Assembly: GCF_007993815.1 (NCBI RefSeq)
Contig: NZ_VJWE01000011.1
Coordinates: 1 to 64,000 of the forward strand
Length of the DNA: 64,000 bases
Source: Acidovorax delafieldii
GTDB lineage: Bacteria; Pseudomonadota; Gammaproteobacteria; Burkholderiales; Burkholderiaceae_C
Direction of reading: 5' to 3'
This document shows, in pieces, positions 42,971 to 53,613 of the stretch. Positions within the stretch are counted from its first letter, which is position 1. Each line of letters opens with the position of its first letter. The position numbers and the translations under genes were made by a program. The notes under the pieces were generated by a model that was not told where the DNA came from, did no database searches, and saw nothing but the letters and a program-made list of their open reading frames with translations.

Positions 42971-43798
42971 TCAGCCCCCCTTGGGGCGCTGGGCTGCCGT
43001 GGTGGTGGGCACGGGCGGGGGCAGCTCTTTGGCCTGCAACGCACGCGCCTGCACCACCAGCTGGTTGTGCGCGTCCAGAAACGCCGCAGCAATGACCTTG
43101 CCTTCGTTGGTATTGCTCCAGCCAGCGCCCGCAGCACCGCCCAGCTTGCCGAACACCAGGCCGCCCACCCCCAGGTCGGTGGTGCGCGCTGAGCCTGTGG
43201 CCGCCGCTACCTGTTCGGTGGTTTCGTTGTCGGACAGCAGCAAGGCCGTCTGTGCTTCCTTGAACTTGACCTGCTCCACCAGCCCGGCCAGGCCTGCGAT
43301 GTCGCGCAGTACCGGGATCATGGCAATCACCCCGGCCAGGCCCCGGCCCGCATCCTGCTCGCTGAACGTGAGGCTGGGCGTGAGCGTGTACTGCGCCTCG
43401 TACCCCTTGCCCTTGGCCACGGTGGAGTTGTTCTTGCGCAGGATGCCTGCGTCCTTCAATTCCTGTTCCTGCACAGTGCCCTTCAGGCCCGCTGCCCGGT
43501 CCACCACGCGGAAACACCCGCTCTGCTGGGCCAGCAGCTTGACCAGCGGCACCGGCGACGCGGGCAGCTGGTAGCCCGAGCCCATGATGTAGCCATTGGG
43601 GTTCTCGGCCAGCGCCAGCGTGGCCACGGGCGCATCGCAACGCACCAGCTCACGGGCCGCGTTCTGCGCGCCCTGGGGCCCGGCCGAGCCCGTGACCACC
43701 GAGCCGCCCTGCCCCAGTTCGGTCTTCTTCTCGCCGCATCCGGCCAGGGCGATGCATGCGGCCGCAAGCAGCCAATGGGAGCGTGTCAACAAACGCAT
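42971..43798 (-). CDS. CsgG-family lipoprotein
   Basis: A 275-residue protein with a lipoprotein signal ending LAGC (C21). The mature part resembles the CsgG/HfaB group (LVKLLAQQSGCFRVVDR; AQYTLTPSLTFSEQDAG; a central hydrophobic GLAGVIAMIPVL), proteins that form outer-membrane pores or associate with amyloid or polysaccharide export. No curli genes are nearby. It starts at ATG 43798 after an AGAGGT ribosome binding site and sits between aspS and nudB. Confidence 0.7.
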   Translation of the reverse strand: MRLLTRSHWLLAAACIALAGCGEKKTELGQGGSVVTGSAGPQGAQNAARELVRCDAPVATLALAENPNGYIMGSGYQLPASPVPLVKLLAQQSGCFRVVDRAAGLKGTVQEQELKDAGILRKNNSTVAKGKGYEAQYTLTPSLTFSEQDAGRGLAGVIAMIPVLRDIAGLAGLVEQVKFKEAQTALLLSDNETTEQVAAATGSARTTDLGVGGLVFGKLGGAAGAGWSNTNEGKVIAAAFLDAHNQLVVQARALQAKELPPPVPTTTAAQRPKGG

Positions 43799-43852
43799 GG
43801 AAGTACCTCTTTCAGTCCGTGCACGGCAGCCAGTGCCCGATGCGCCGCGCAT

Positions 43853-43888
43853 GAAAAAAGCGGCCAGGGCGCAAGGCCCGAGCCGCTT
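43853..43888 (-). terminator. Terminator after aspS
   Basis: On the minus strand AAGCGGC ... GCCGCTT with an inner GGGC/GCCC, followed by a T run. It lies between aspS and the CsgG-like gene, so the latter is probably expressed separately or by read-through. Confidence 0.75.
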
Positions 43889-43935
43889 GGTGTGCGATGC
43901 ATGGCTGCATGCGCGAAGGACGTGTGCGTCCGGAA

Positions 43936-45753
43936 TCAGGCCGCAGTCTTGACCGCGTCGGGGTTGCGCAGGCGGATGTGCAGCTCGCGCAGCTGCTTTT
44001 CGTCCACAGGGCTGGGCGCCTGCGTGAGCAGACACTGGGCGCGCTGGGTCTTGGGGAAGGCGATCACGTCGCGGATCGACTCAGCACCGGTCATCAGCGT
44101 CACGATGCGGTCCAGGCCAAAGGCCAGGCCGCCGTGCGGAGGCGCGCCGTACTGCAGCGCATCCAGCAGGAAACCGAACTTGAGCTGGGCTTCTTTGGGC
44201 GTGATGTTGAGGGCGTCAAACACCTTCTGCTGCACATCGGCGCGGTGGATACGGACGGAGCCGCCACCCATTTCCCAGCCGTTGAGCACCATGTCGTAGC
44301 CCTTGGAGATGCACTTCTCGGGCGCAGTGACCATCCAGTCTTCGTGACCATCCTTGGGGCTGGTGAAGGGGTGGTGCACCGAGTTCCAGCGCTGGTTTTC
44401 CTCGTCGTACTCGAACATCGGGAAATCAACCACCCACAGCGGTGCCCAGCGGTTCTCGAACAGGCCGTTCTTCTTGCCGAACTCGCTGTGGCCGATCTTG
44501 ATACGCAGCGCGCCGATCGCGTCGTTGACGATCTTTTCCTTGTCGGCACCGAAGAAGATCAGGTCGCCATCCTGTGCGCCAGTGCGCTCCAGCACGGCTT
44601 GCAGGGCTGCGTCGTGGATGTTCTTCACGATGGGCGACTGCAGACCGTCACGGCCCTTGGCCAGTTCATTGACGCGGATGTAGGCCAGGCCCTTGGCGCC
44701 GTAGATCTTGACGAACTCGGTGTAGGCGTCGATTTCTCCACGGCTGATGCCGCCGCCTTCGACCGAGCCACCGGGCACGCGCAGGCCGACCACGCGGCCA
44801 TTCTTCATGTTGGCGGCGCCCGAGAACACCTTGAAGTCCACGTCCTTCATCACGTCGGTCAGCTCGGTGAATTCGAGCTTCACGCGCAGGTCGGGCTTGT
44901 CGGAGCCATACAGGCGCGCAGCGTCCTGGTAGGTCATGACGGGGAACTCGCCCAGGTCCACGCCCAGCGTGTTCTGGAACACCGTCTTGATCATGCCCTG
45001 GAACATGTCGCGGATGTCCTGCTCTTCCATGAACGATGTCTCGATATCGATCTGGGTGAACTCAGGCTGGCGGTCAGCACGCAAGTCTTCGTCGCGGAAG
45101 CACTTGGTGATCTGGTAGTAGCGGTCGAAGCCCGCCACCATCAGCAGCTGCTTGAACAGCTGGGGCGACTGGGGCAATGCGAAGAAATGGCCGTCGTGCA
45201 CGCGGCTGGGCACGAGGTAGTCGCGCGCGCCTTCGGGCGTGCTCTTGGTGAGCATGGGGGTTTCGATGTCGATGAAGCCATTCGCATCGAGGAACTTGCG
45301 CACCTCCATTGCCACCTTATAGCGCAGCATCAGGTTGTTCTGCATGTACGGGCGGCGCAGGTCCAGCACGCGGTGCGTGAGGCGCGTGGTTTCCGACAGG
45401 TTTTCCTCGTCGATCTGGAACGGAGGCGTGACGGAGGGGTTGAGCACGTTCAGCTCATGGCACAGCACTTCGATCTGGCCGGTCTTGAGCTTGTCGTTGG
45501 TGGTGCCTGCTGGGCGTGCGCGCACCACACCCTTGACCTGCACGCAGAACTCGTTGCGCACGCCTTCGGCGACCTTGAACATCTCGGCGCGGTCGGGGTC
45601 GCACACCACCTGCACGTAGCCTTCGCGGTCGCGCAGGTCGATGAAGATCACGCCCCCATGGTCACGGCGGCGGTTCACCCAGCCCGACAGGGTAACGGTT
45701 TGGCCCAACAGGGCTTCGGTCACAAGACCGCAATAGTGGGAACGCATGGCCAT
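43936..45753 (-). CDS. aspS: Aspartyl-tRNA synthetase
   Basis: A 605-residue class II synthetase. The N-terminal OB fold (residues about 1-110), the catalytic core with class II motifs (motif 2 [18 protein letters not shown], motif 3 [10 protein letters not shown]) and the bacterial GAD insertion (about 280-420) are all in order. Whether it is discriminating or also charges tRNA-Asn cannot be told by eye. DUF502 and FmdB-like genes lie upstream on the same strand. Confidence 0.98.
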   Translation of the reverse strand: MAMRSHYCGLVTEALLGQTVTLSGWVNRRRDHGGVIFIDLRDREGYVQVVCDPDRAEMFKVAEGVRNEFCVQVKGVVRARPAGTTNDKLKTGQIEVLCHELNVLNPSVTPPFQIDEENLSETTRLTHRVLDLRRPYMQNNLMLRYKVAMEVRKFLDANGFIDIETPMLTKSTPEGARDYLVPSRVHDGHFFALPQSPQLFKQLLMVAGFDRYYQITKCFRDEDLRADRQPEFTQIDIETSFMEEQDIRDMFQGMIKTVFQNTLGVDLGEFPVMTYQDAARLYGSDKPDLRVKLEFTELTDVMKDVDFKVFSGAANMKNGRVVGLRVPGGSVEGGGISRGEIDAYTEFVKIYGAKGLAYIRVNELAKGRDGLQSPIVKNIHDAALQAVLERTGAQDGDLIFFGADKEKIVNDAIGALRIKIGHSEFGKKNGLFENRWAPLWVVDFPMFEYDEENQRWNSVHHPFTSPKDGHEDWMVTAPEKCISKGYDMVLNGWEMGGGSVRIHRADVQQKVFDALNITPKEAQLKFGFLLDALQYGAPPHGGLAFGLDRIVTLMTGAESIRDVIAFPKTQRAQCLLTQAPSPVDEKQLRELHIRLRNPDAVKTAA

Positions 45754-45806
45754 GACAAAACTTCCGGCGCCGCAGGGCGCGTTGACGTTGAAAGAGATTG
45801 CTTTTC

Positions 45807-46427
45807 TTACTTGGGTGGGGGCAGCGTGGGGTCCGCTGGAGCCACCACACCCATGGAGACGATGTACTTGAGGGCGCTGTCCACACTCATTTCTAGCTCG
45901 ACACAGTCGCTCTTGCGAACCATCACAAAATACCCCCCCGTGGGGTTGGGGGTGGTGGGCACGTATACGCTGACGAACTCGTCGCGCAGGTACGCAGCCA
46001 CTTCACCATTGGGGGCGCCGGTGACGAACGCCACAGTCCATACCCCTTCGCGGGGCCACTGCACGAGCACGGCCTTGCGAAAGGCATTGCCGCTCTCGGA
46101 GAACAGCGTGTCCGACACCTGCTTGACGCTGGAGTAGATAGAGCGCACCACCGGAATGCGGTGTACCAGCGCGTCGCCCCACTGCACAAGCTTGCGGCCC
46201 GCAAAGTTGCTGGCAATGGCGCCCACCACGAGCAAGATGGCCAGCGTGAGGACTACACCAAAGCCCGGGACATGCACTCCGAGCAGCTTGTCGGGCTGCC
46301 ACGCGCCGGGCAGGATCTGCAGGGTCTGGTCGAGCGTGCTCACAATCCAGTTGAGCACCCAGGCCGTGATGACACCGGGCACGATGACCAGAAGGCCTGT
46401 CAACAGCCATTTGCGCAGGGCAGCCAT
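45807..46427 (-). CDS. DUF502 membrane protein
   Basis: A 206-residue inner-membrane protein with two N-terminal hydrophobic helices ([22 protein letters not shown] and [16 protein letters not shown]) and a soluble C-terminal domain containing the family pattern [14 protein letters not shown]. The function is unknown. The order fmdB-like - DUF502 - aspS is conserved in betaproteobacteria; the three genes are close and probably cotranscribed. Confidence 0.88.
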   Translation of the reverse strand: MAALRKWLLTGLLVIVPGVITAWVLNWIVSTLDQTLQILPGAWQPDKLLGVHVPGFGVVLTLAILLVVGAIASNFAGRKLVQWGDALVHRIPVVRSIYSSVKQVSDTLFSESGNAFRKAVLVQWPREGVWTVAFVTGAPNGEVAAYLRDEFVSVYVPTTPNPTGGYFVMVRKSDCVELEMSVDSALKYIVSMGVVAPADPTLPPPK

Positions 46428-46435
46428 GCAGGTCC

Positions 46436-46786
46436 TCAGCTCGAAGAGGAAGAAGTGCCACTGGTACCGGTGGTGCCGGTAGCGCTAGCAGTGCTTGTGC
46501 TGGCCGCTTCCTTTTTAGGAGCATCACCGCCACTGGCAGGTGCCGCTGATTCAGTCTTGGACTCCGACTTGGCCTCGGTGGCCGGGGCGGAGTTGCCACC
46601 GTTTCCGCCACGGAAATCGGTCACGTACCAGCCCGAGCCCTTGAGCTGAAAACCTGCGGCAGTGACCTGCTTGGAGAAGGCTTCGGCGCCGCAGGCGGGG
46701 CACACCGTCAGGGGTGCGTCGGAGATTTTTTGCAGCACATCCTTGGCATGGCCACAGGAGCCGCATTTGTAGGCGTAAATAGGCAT
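46436..46786 (-). CDS. FmdB-family zinc-ribbon protein
   Basis: A 116-residue protein with an N-terminal zinc ribbon (MPIYAYKCGSCG ... VCPACG, two C-x2-C pairs) followed by the family's FQLKGSGWYVTDFRG. The C-terminal half is low-complexity, rich in Ser, Ala, Thr and Gly. FmdB-like proteins are regarded as putative regulators, but no function is established for this branch. It ends 9 bp before DUF502. Confidence 0.9.
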   Translation of the reverse strand: MPIYAYKCGSCGHAKDVLQKISDAPLTVCPACGAEAFSKQVTAAGFQLKGSGWYVTDFRGGNGGNSAPATEAKSESKTESAAPASGGDAPKKEAASTSTASATGTTGTSGTSSSSS

Positions 46787-46850
46787 GTCAGTGTGTTGAG
46801 GGAAAGTGCAAAACCCTCAATTATAGGCGGCATGCCCCTTGACCCCCGCG

Positions 46851-48297
46851 TTACTCGACCCCAACCATCTTGTGGTGGGAGGCATGGCTGTTGCGGATGG
46901 CCTGTGGCCCGAGGGAGCCGATCAGCATGCCCGCCAGCGCGGCCAGCAAACCCGCCAGCTGCGCAGGAAAGATTGCCCCCGCCGGAGTGGACAGGAACAG
47001 CAGCCAGGTCACCAGGCCCAGCACGATGGCAAAGATGGCGCCCTGCGTGGTGGCACGCTTCCAGTACAGGCCGAACACCAGCGGCACAAACGCTCCCACC
47101 AGCGGCACCTGGTAGGCACCCGACACCAGCTCATAGATGGAAGTACCCTGCATGTAGATGGCATAGGCCAACACGCAGGCGCTGAAAACGAGCGTAGTGA
47201 TGCGCATGGTGCGCAGATGCTGCTTGTCCGAGCTGTGCGGGCGGAACTGGCGCCAGATGTTTTCGGTGAAAGTGACGCTGGGCGCCAGCAGCGTGGCGGA
47301 GGCCGTGGACTTGAGCGCCGACAGCAGGGCCCCAAAGAACAGCACCTGCATCACAAAAGGCATCTTCTCCAGCACCAGCGTGGGCAGCACCTTTTGCGGG
47401 TCGTCCTTGAGCAGCGCAGCCGTTTCCGTGGGCATGATGATGAGCGCGCTGGCCACCAGGAACATGGGCACAAAGGCGAACAGGATGTAGCAGATGCCAC
47501 CGATCACGGGGCCGCGCGTGGCTGCCTGGATGTTGTTGGCCGACATCACACGCTGAAATACGTCCTGCTGCGGGATGGAGCCGAACATCATGGTCACGCC
47601 CGCGGCGATGAAGAACACCACGTCATGGAACTTGGGCTCAGGCAGGAACCGGAACAGCTCACGGCTGGACGCGAACTCGATCACCTTGTCCGCCCCCCCC
47701 GGCCATGTTGCCCGCAAACACGGCAATGACGGCCAGGCCCACCACCAGGATGATCATCTGAATGAAATCGGTGACCGCCACCGACCACATGCCGCCGAAC
47801 AGCGTGTACGCCAGGATGGAGACCACACCGATCGTCATGCCCACCGGAATGCTGATGGCACCGCCAGACAGCAGGTTGAACACCAGGCCCAGCGCTGTGA
47901 CCTGGGCAGAAACCCAGCCCAGGTAGCTCAACATGATGATCAGCGAGCAGACGATTTCCACCGTGCGGCCATAGCGTTCGCGGTAATAGTCGCTGATGGT
48001 GAGCAGCGTCATGCGGTACAGCTTGCCGGCAAAGAACAGGCCGACCAGGATCAGGCAGAAGCCCGCGCCGAACGGGTCTTCCACCACATTGCCCAGACCG
48101 CCCTCGATGAACTTGGCGGGAATGCCCAGCACGGTCTCCGACCCAAACCAGGTGGCAAACGTGGTGGTGATGATCATGTACAGCGGCAGGTGGCGCCCGG
48201 CAATGGCAAAGTCCGCAGCGTTCTTCACACGCCGGGCTGCCAGCAAGCCGATGCCGATGGTGATCAGCAGGTAAACGATAACCAGGGTCAGCAGCAC
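46851..48297 (-). pseudogene. Sodium:solute symporter broken by a one-base insertion
   Basis: Two adjacent frames together make one SSS-family transporter of about 482 residues. The N-terminal part starts at GTG 48297 (MLLTLVIVYLL, GAGGAG upstream) and reads to VFAGNMAGG; the C-terminal part resumes in the other frame at ADKVIEFASS and ends at 46851. The break is at a run of eight G on the minus strand (47693-47700); removing one G restores a single frame. About 12 transmembrane helices are predicted in total. It may be an inactivated gene, a phase-variable one, or a sequencing error. Confidence 0.85.
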
Positions 48298-48396
48298 AGC
48301 GCGCTCCTCTCTCTTTTTGTCTCGGTCGGTCCAGGGTGAAGAAATCCGACCTGCACCCCGGCGCTCCCCACACCGGGGCACCGGGCATGCAGATCG

Positions 48397-49962
48397 TCAG
48401 AAAAGCCGGATTCTGATCAGCAGTTGGATGAGCAGCAAGCCCAGCACAAACCCGACCCCAGCAAAAATGATGCCTTGCAGCAGCCGGTTGGTGCGTTTTT
48501 GCGCTTCCAGCAGTTCACGCAGTGCAGGCTCGTGGTCTGCCGGGCGCTGGCGCAGCGCGTCGTAGATGAGTCGTGGCAGCTCGGGCAGCAGCTTGGCATA
48601 GTGCGGCGCCTCGGCCCGCAGCTCGCGCCATAGGCGCTGGGGGCCCATCTGCTCCAGCATCCACTTTTCAAGGAAGGGCTTGGCCGTGCTCCACAGGTCC
48701 AGGTCCGGGTCCAGCTCGCGGCCCAGGCCCTCGATGTTGAGCAGGGTCTTTTGCAGCAGCACCAGCTGGGGCTGAATCTCGACATGGAAGCGGCGCGAGG
48801 TCTGGAACAGCCGCATCAGCACCAGGCCCAGCGAGATTTCCTTGAGTGGGCGGTCAAAATATGGCTCGCACACGGCGCGGATCGCCGACTCGAGGTCATT
48901 GACCCGCGTTTCGGGCGGCACCCAGCCGCTTTCGATGTGCAGCTCTGCCACCCGCTTGTAGTCGCGCCGGAAGAACGCCACAAAGTTCTGCGCCAGGTAT
49001 TCCTTGTCCACTTCGGTCAGCGTGCCTACGATGCCGAAGTCCAGCGAGATGTAGCGGCCGAACGTGGCAGGCTCCAGACTCACCTGGATGTTGCCCGGGT
49101 GCATATCGGCGTGAAAAAAACCGTCGCGAAACACCTGGGTGAAGAAGATGGTGACGCCGTCGCGCGCCAGCTTGGGGATGTCCACACCGGCCTCCCGCAG
49201 GCGGTCGATCTGGCTGATGGGCACACCGTTCATGCGCTGCATCACCATGACCTCGGGGTGGCAGAAGTCCCAGAATATCTCGGGGATCAGCACCAGGTCC
49301 AGCCCGGTCATGTTGCGGCGCAGCTGCGCAGCGTTGGCAGCCTCGCGCACCAGGTCCAGTTCGTCGTGCAGGTAGTTGTCAAACTCTGCCACCACCTCAC
49401 GGGGCTTCAGGCGCTTGCCATCGGCAGACAGGCTCTCCACCCATCCCGCCATCATGCGCATGAGGCTCAGGTCCTTCTCGATCACCGGCAGCATGCCAGG
49501 CCGCAGTACCTTGACGGCTACCTCGCGCTCAATGCCCTGGCGGTCGCGCAGCGTGGCGAAATGCACCTGGGCGATGGACGCGCTGGCCACCGGTGTGCGG
49601 TCGAAAGAGGTGAACACCTCGTCCACCGGACGACGGAAGGCACGCTCGATGGTGGCGATGGCGATGTCAGGGTCGAACGGCGGCACGCGGTCCTGCAGGC
49701 GGGCCAGTTCGTCGGCAATGTCGGGCGGAAGCAGGTCGCGGCGGGTGGACAGCACCTGACCGAACTTGACGAAGATAGGTCCCAGGCTTTCCAGCGCCTC
49801 GCGCAGGCGTTGCCCACGCGGTGCATCCAGATTGCGCCCGATGGACACGATGCGCGAGATCATGCGCAGCCACGGCTTTTGAAAGCTGTCGAGCAGCAAG
49901 CCATCCAGGCCGAACCGGAACACCACCCACAGGATGGCCGCTCCCCGCAAGAAGCGCTTCAT
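48397..49962 (-). CDS. ubiB: Ubiquinone biosynthesis protein UbiB
   Basis: A 521-residue atypical kinase/ATPase of the ABC1/ADCK family needed for ubiquinone synthesis. It has the KxGQ motif ([15 protein letters not shown]), the Ala-rich loop ASASIAQVH, the Lys in VAVKVLRPG, the HADMHPGN catalytic loop and the SLDFGIVG metal motif. Two C-terminal transmembrane helices ([18 protein letters not shown] and after) anchor it in the membrane. Its start overlaps the ubiJ stop by ATGA. Confidence 0.97.
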   Translation of the reverse strand: MKRFLRGAAILWVVFRFGLDGLLLDSFQKPWLRMISRIVSIGRNLDAPRGQRLREALESLGPIFVKFGQVLSTRRDLLPPDIADELARLQDRVPPFDPDIAIATIERAFRRPVDEVFTSFDRTPVASASIAQVHFATLRDRQGIEREVAVKVLRPGMLPVIEKDLSLMRMMAGWVESLSADGKRLKPREVVAEFDNYLHDELDLVREAANAAQLRRNMTGLDLVLIPEIFWDFCHPEVMVMQRMNGVPISQIDRLREAGVDIPKLARDGVTIFFTQVFRDGFFHADMHPGNIQVSLEPATFGRYISLDFGIVGTLTEVDKEYLAQNFVAFFRRDYKRVAELHIESGWVPPETRVNDLESAIRAVCEPYFDRPLKEISLGLVLMRLFQTSRRFHVEIQPQLVLLQKTLLNIEGLGRELDPDLDLWSTAKPFLEKWMLEQMGPQRLWRELRAEAPHYAKLLPELPRLIYDALRQRPADHEPALRELLEAQKRTNRLLQGIIFAGVGFVLGLLLIQLLIRIRLF

Positions 49963-50597
49963 GCGTCGGCCCGGTCCGAACCAGCCGAAGGTGACAGCGG
50001 CGCCGCCGCCGGCGCGCCGGGCGCCACCGGTGCCGTCGACACGACCACTGCAGAAGACGCCGCGCTGGCGGCAGCCATGCGCGAACCCACAAACTGGCGT
50101 AGCGCCTGCGCAGCCCGGCTGGCAAACTGCGCCAGCGTATGCGCAGGGGCATCGCCAATCACGCGGGCCAGGTCTTCCTCCACATCCCAGCGCACATGGT
50201 CCACCAGCCAGTTGATCTCGGCCGCCAGTTGCACATCGCCCTCAATGCGGATGGAGGGCTTGTCGCCCCGCAACGCAGCCTGGGCCAGGGTGATGGGGGA
50301 GGTATCGGTCACTTCCAGCCGCAGGTCTGGCACCGCGGATTCGGGCGCCAGGTTGAACAGGCCCGCAGGGGTGATCACCAGCGACAGGGAATAGGCCCGC
50401 CACTGCACCCTGGCGATGCGGCCCTTTTGGCGCACCAACCGGTCCGTGGCTTCTTTCTCCTGCATCAGCACATGGTTGAGAAACAGCACCAGGCGCTGCT
50501 GCACCTCGTGGACCAGCCATTGCGGGGGCTGCGGGCCGGCTGCCAGGCGCTCGAAGAGGCCGTCCAGAAAAGGAAAAGGGGACTGTGGTGTTGCCAT
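49959..50597 (-). CDS. ubiJ: Ubiquinone biosynthesis accessory factor UbiJ (SCP2-like)
   Basis: A 212-residue protein with an SCP2-type lipid-binding N-terminal domain (residues about 40-130) and a C-terminal helical part, consistent with UbiJ, which binds ubiquinone intermediates and organises the Ubi complex. The Ala/Pro/Ser-rich C-terminus is longer than in E. coli. Position between ubiE and ubiB on the same strand supports the assignment. Confidence 0.85.
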   Translation of the reverse strand: MATPQSPFPFLDGLFERLAAGPQPPQWLVHEVQQRLVLFLNHVLMQEKEATDRLVRQKGRIARVQWRAYSLSLVITPAGLFNLAPESAVPDLRLEVTDTSPITLAQAALRGDKPSIRIEGDVQLAAEINWLVDHVRWDVEEDLARVIGDAPAHTLAQFASRAAQALRQFVGSRMAAASAASSAVVVSTAPVAPGAPAAAPLSPSAGSDRADA

Positions 50598-50658
50598 AGT
50601 CCCCGATTATTCCCTGAACTGGAATGCCCCTGGCACGCAGGGGCCCCGTGGGCGGTGT

Positions 50659-51696
50659 TTACTGCAGGGCTTGCACGCCTGCCACCAGCCAGCCGGTGTT
50701 GCCCGCCTTGGGCTTGGTCATGTTCCAGACCTCACGGAAGGGGCTGGGCCCGGCCGAGGGTTCTTCGCGGATCATGCCCGAGAACTCGACGCTGGCCATG
50801 TAGCCGTCGCCCAGGTCTTCGATGCCCAGCAGCTGCGCTTCGATCATGACCACATCGGTGTGATTGGGCTGTGTGCCCCGGTGGGCTTCGCGCTCGGTCA
50901 ACTGGGTGCGGATCTCATCGAGCATGTTGTCCGTCATCATGGACCGCAGGGTGGCGATGTCCGAGCGGTCCCACGCGCCCTGCAAGGTCACGAAGTTGCG
51001 CTTGGCGGCCGCCAGGAAACCCTCGGTGTCGAAATCGGCGGGCACACCCCAGTTCTGCGAACCCGACAGGCCCGAACCGATCACCACACCCGAACCCACG
51101 CCACCCTGCCCGGCACGCGAGGCATCAAATGCCATGCTGCTGCGCTCCCAGGGGCGGGCCGATGCGTCGTTGCCCACGTTGTTGGGGCTGTACTGCGGCG
51201 GCACCTGGGCAGCGGCGGGCGTTGCAGCCCCTGCGCCCTGAAAGGCGAACGGAGCACCACCTGCAGCATTGCCCGAGCTATTGCTACCGCCGTTGCGCGA
51301 CCGCATGACCATCTTGAAGATGGCAAACGCCGCCAGCGCCAGCAGCGCAATCATCAGGATGTTGCCAAAGCCCGCGCCCAGGCCCAGCGAGTGCGCCAGC
51401 CAGGCCAGGCCCAGACCCGCCGCCAGGCCGCCCAACATGGCACCCCAGGGCTTCTTGGCCGGCGCGGCCGGAGCCGCTGCCGGCGTGGCGGTAGCAGGCT
51501 TGGCTGCCGCAGCCGTGTTGGTCGCGCTCTGTGCCGGTGCGCCCGGCGTGGCGGGCGGCGTGGCCGACTCGCGCTGCGTCACATTGCTGGACTGCTTGCC
51601 CACCGATTTGCCACCACCCAGTCGCCGCGCGGCGTCGGCATCGGCGTGCGCAAACGCCAGCATCGCGACCAACACCACAGACCACAGTTTCATCAT
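50659..51696 (-). CDS. Tim44-like domain protein
   Basis: A 345-residue protein. The N-terminus has a signal peptide (VVLVAMLAFAHADADA), then a Pro/Ala-rich stretch, a Gly-rich hydrophobic region with a likely transmembrane helix (NILMIALLALAAFAIF) and a C-terminal Tim44-like domain (about residues 215-345; FLAAAKRNFVTLQGAWD). The role in bacteria is unresolved. Its constant presence between ubiE and ubiJ in betaproteobacteria suggests a link with the membrane or quinone pathway. Confidence 0.85.
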   Translation of the reverse strand: MMKLWSVVLVAMLAFAHADADAARRLGGGKSVGKQSSNVTQRESATPPATPGAPAQSATNTAAAAKPATATPAAAPAAPAKKPWGAMLGGLAAGLGLAWLAHSLGLGAGFGNILMIALLALAAFAIFKMVMRSRNGGSNSSGNAAGGAPFAFQGAGAATPAAAQVPPQYSPNNVGNDASARPWERSSMAFDASRAGQGGVGSGVVIGSGLSGSQNWGVPADFDTEGFLAAAKRNFVTLQGAWDRSDIATLRSMMTDNMLDEIRTQLTEREAHRGTQPNHTDVVMIEAQLLGIEDLGDGYMASVEFSGMIREEPSAGPSPFREVWNMTKPKAGNTGWLVAGVQALQ

Positions 51697-51732
51697 GACT
51701 TCTCCGTCTCCGTTATCGACCGAGCAAACCGC

Positions 51733-52464
51733 TCAGCACTTGATTCCAACATGGAGGGCCACAATGCCCCCCGTCATGTTGTGATAGTCCACATGCCCAA
51801 AACCATTTTTCTGCATGAGGCTTTTGAGTTCTTCCTGCCCCGGGTGCATGCGGATGGACTCCGCCAGATACCGGTAGCTCGCGTCGTCGCCCGCCACCAG
51901 CTTGCCCAGCTGGGGCAGCACCTTGAACGAGTACCAGTCGTACACCTTGGTCAGCGGCTGCGCCACTTTGGAAAACTCCAGCACCAGCAGCTTGCCGCCG
52001 GGCTTGAGCACACGGCACATCTCGGCAATGGCCTGGTCCTTGTGGGTCATGTTGCGCAAGCCAAAAGCCACGCTCACCACGTCGAAATGCGCGTCGGGGA
52101 ACGGCAGCTTTTCAGCGTCGCAGACCAACGTAGGCAGCACCACGCCCTCGTTGATGAGCCGGTCACGGCCCACACGCAGCATGGCTTCGTTGATGTCGGT
52201 GTGCACCACACGGCCCGATGCCCCCACCTTCTTGGAAAACGCCAGTGCCAGGTCACCGGTGCCACCCGCAATGTCCAGCACCTGGCTGCCTTCGCGCAGG
52301 TTGGCCACCATCACGGTGTAGGCCTTCCAGGCACGGTGCAGACCCGCCGACATGAGGTCGTTCATCACGTCGTACTTGGATGCCACGGAGTCAAACACAC
52401 CGCGCACGCGGCGTGCCTTTTCCTGCTCGTCCACCGACTGAAAACCGAAATGCGTGGTGCTCAT
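51733..52464 (-). CDS. ubiE: Ubiquinone/menaquinone methyltransferase UbiE
   Basis: A 243-residue SAM-dependent C-methyltransferase of ubiquinone synthesis. It has the N-terminal FGFQSV...[13 protein letters not shown] motif [15 protein letters not shown], and the family's [10 protein letters not shown] and [13 protein letters not shown]. The start is ATG 52464 (MSTTHFGF). First gene of the ubiE - Tim44-like - ubiJ - ubiB run. Confidence 0.97.
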   Translation of the reverse strand: MSTTHFGFQSVDEQEKARRVRGVFDSVASKYDVMNDLMSAGLHRAWKAYTVMVANLREGSQVLDIAGGTGDLALAFSKKVGASGRVVHTDINEAMLRVGRDRLINEGVVLPTLVCDAEKLPFPDAHFDVVSVAFGLRNMTHKDQAIAEMCRVLKPGGKLLVLEFSKVAQPLTKVYDWYSFKVLPQLGKLVAGDDASYRYLAESIRMHPGQEELKSLMQKNGFGHVDYHNMTGGIVALHVGIKC

Positions 52465-52562
52465 AAGAATCATGCTAGGCGCGTGAACGCCAGAGGTACA
52501 GCGACAACCCCGCACTGAATTGGGGCATCTGTCGCAATTTGGAGAACGCTATTGAAACAAAA

Positions 52563-52614
52563 CCAGCCGCTAGCGCAAGCAAATATTGCGCTGATAGCTA
52601 TATTTTCAATAGCA
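52563..52614. repeat. Dispersed short repeat, copy 5
   Basis: CAGCCGCTAGCGCAAGC ... GCGCTGATAGCTATATTTT in the 215-bp gap between ubiE and the DUF971 gene. Confidence 0.6.
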
Positions 52615-52679
52615 CCTTGACGCACAGGGACTTGTACGGCTTTTGGCGGCAGGCCCCCTGAACAGGCCTGCCAAGGGCG

Positions 52680-53102
52680 TCAGTGACTGCCGCAGGCGTG
52701 GCCCCCTGCACCACCCTTGGGCGCCATGGGTGCATCTCGGTCGGCCCCCGCCGCAGCCAGCCGCTCGGTGTACTGGGCCCACAGTGCGTCCTGCTTCTGG
52801 CCCAGCTCGTAGAGATAGTCCCAGGTGAAGATGCCGCTGTCGTGGCCGTCGGAGAACGTGGGCTTGACCGCGTAGTTGCCCACAGGCTCCAGGTTGATGA
52901 GCGCCACATTGCGCTTGCCCGTCTGCAGCACCTCCTGCCCCGGGCCGTGGCCTTGCACCTCGGCCGAGGGCGAGTACACGCGCATCAGCTCGAACGGAAT
53001 GCGGAACGTGGCGCCATCCGAAAAACCCACCTCCAGCACGCGCGACTGTTCATGCACCGTCAGGGCCTGCGGCGTGGGAGCGCCCGCTTTCAAACCTGCC
53101 AT
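52680..53102 (-). CDS. DUF971 domain protein
   Basis: A 140-residue protein with the DUF971 pattern: LEVGFSDGATFRIPFELMRVYSPSAEV and the later GHDSGIFTWDYLYELG. The domain is related to the N-terminal part of gamma-butyrobetaine hydroxylase and is present next to ubiE in many betaproteobacteria. The C-terminus is Gly/Ala-rich and ends GGHACGSH, a possible metal ligand. Function unknown. Confidence 0.85.
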   Translation of the reverse strand: MAGLKAGAPTPQALTVHEQSRVLEVGFSDGATFRIPFELMRVYSPSAEVQGHGPGQEVLQTGKRNVALINLEPVGNYAVKPTFSDGHDSGIFTWDYLYELGQKQDALWAQYTERLAAAGADRDAPMAPKGGAGGHACGSH

Positions 53103-53181
53103 GGAATCACCTTGAGAAAACTGTTGTCAGGAACGACGGCTGCCATTGTCCCACCCGCCCGGGCACACGCTGCCAGCAAGG

Positions 53182-53613
53182 TTACCGGGCGGCCCACTGC
53201 GCCAGCTGGGACTGCAGCTGCGCTTCCAGCGCGGGCAACAAGGCCCGCACGGCGGCCTCTTGCGCTGCGGGGCTGGGCCGCTGCGCAGTCGCCCACACAG
53301 GGGCCGGGAAGTGACTGTCCCAGTCAAACCGCGCAATCACATGCCAGTGCAGGTGCGGCACCATGTTGCCCAGCGCTGCGATGTTGACCTTGGTGGGCGA
53401 CAGGTGCTGGCGCAGCGCCTGCTCCACCAGGGTCACGGCTTCCATGCAATGCGCACGGTCAGCGGCGGCCAGGTCCGAGAACTCGGCTACATGCGCGTTC
53501 CAGACCACGCGGTAGAAGGCGGGAAACCCCGCCTCCTGCGCACGGATGACACGCAGGCGCTCGCCACGCCAGACCAATGCGCCGCCGTCTTCAGCGCACA
53601 AGGGGCAGGTCAT
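53182..53613 (-). CDS. HIT-family hydrolase
   Basis: A 143-residue histidine-triad protein. The catalytic motif is HLHWHVIARF, with upstream NIAALGNMVP. An N-terminal C-x2-C (CPLC) is present, as in DUF/HIT variants that bind zinc. It would cleave nucleoside phosphate derivatives; the substrate is unknown. Its start shares one base with the stop of the giant oxidoreductase (TGATG). Confidence 0.9.
   Translation of the reverse strand: MTCPLCAEDGGALVWRGERLRVIRAQEAGFPAFYRVVWNAHVAEFSDLAAADRAHCMEAVTLVEQALRQHLSPTKVNIAALGNMVPHLHWHVIARFDWDSHFPAPVWATAQRPSPAAQEAAVRALLPALEAQLQSQLAQWAAR

Noticed and set aside
43897-46137. 746-codon plus-strand frame opposite aspS and DUF502
   Set aside because: It crosses two conserved genes in antisense and carries no recognisable motif.
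50416-52518. Long plus-strand open frame opposite the Tim44-like and ubiE genes
   Set aside because: It is antisense to well-supported genes, His/Arg/Gly-rich, and has no family resemblance; this is the usual shadow frame of GC-rich coding DNA.
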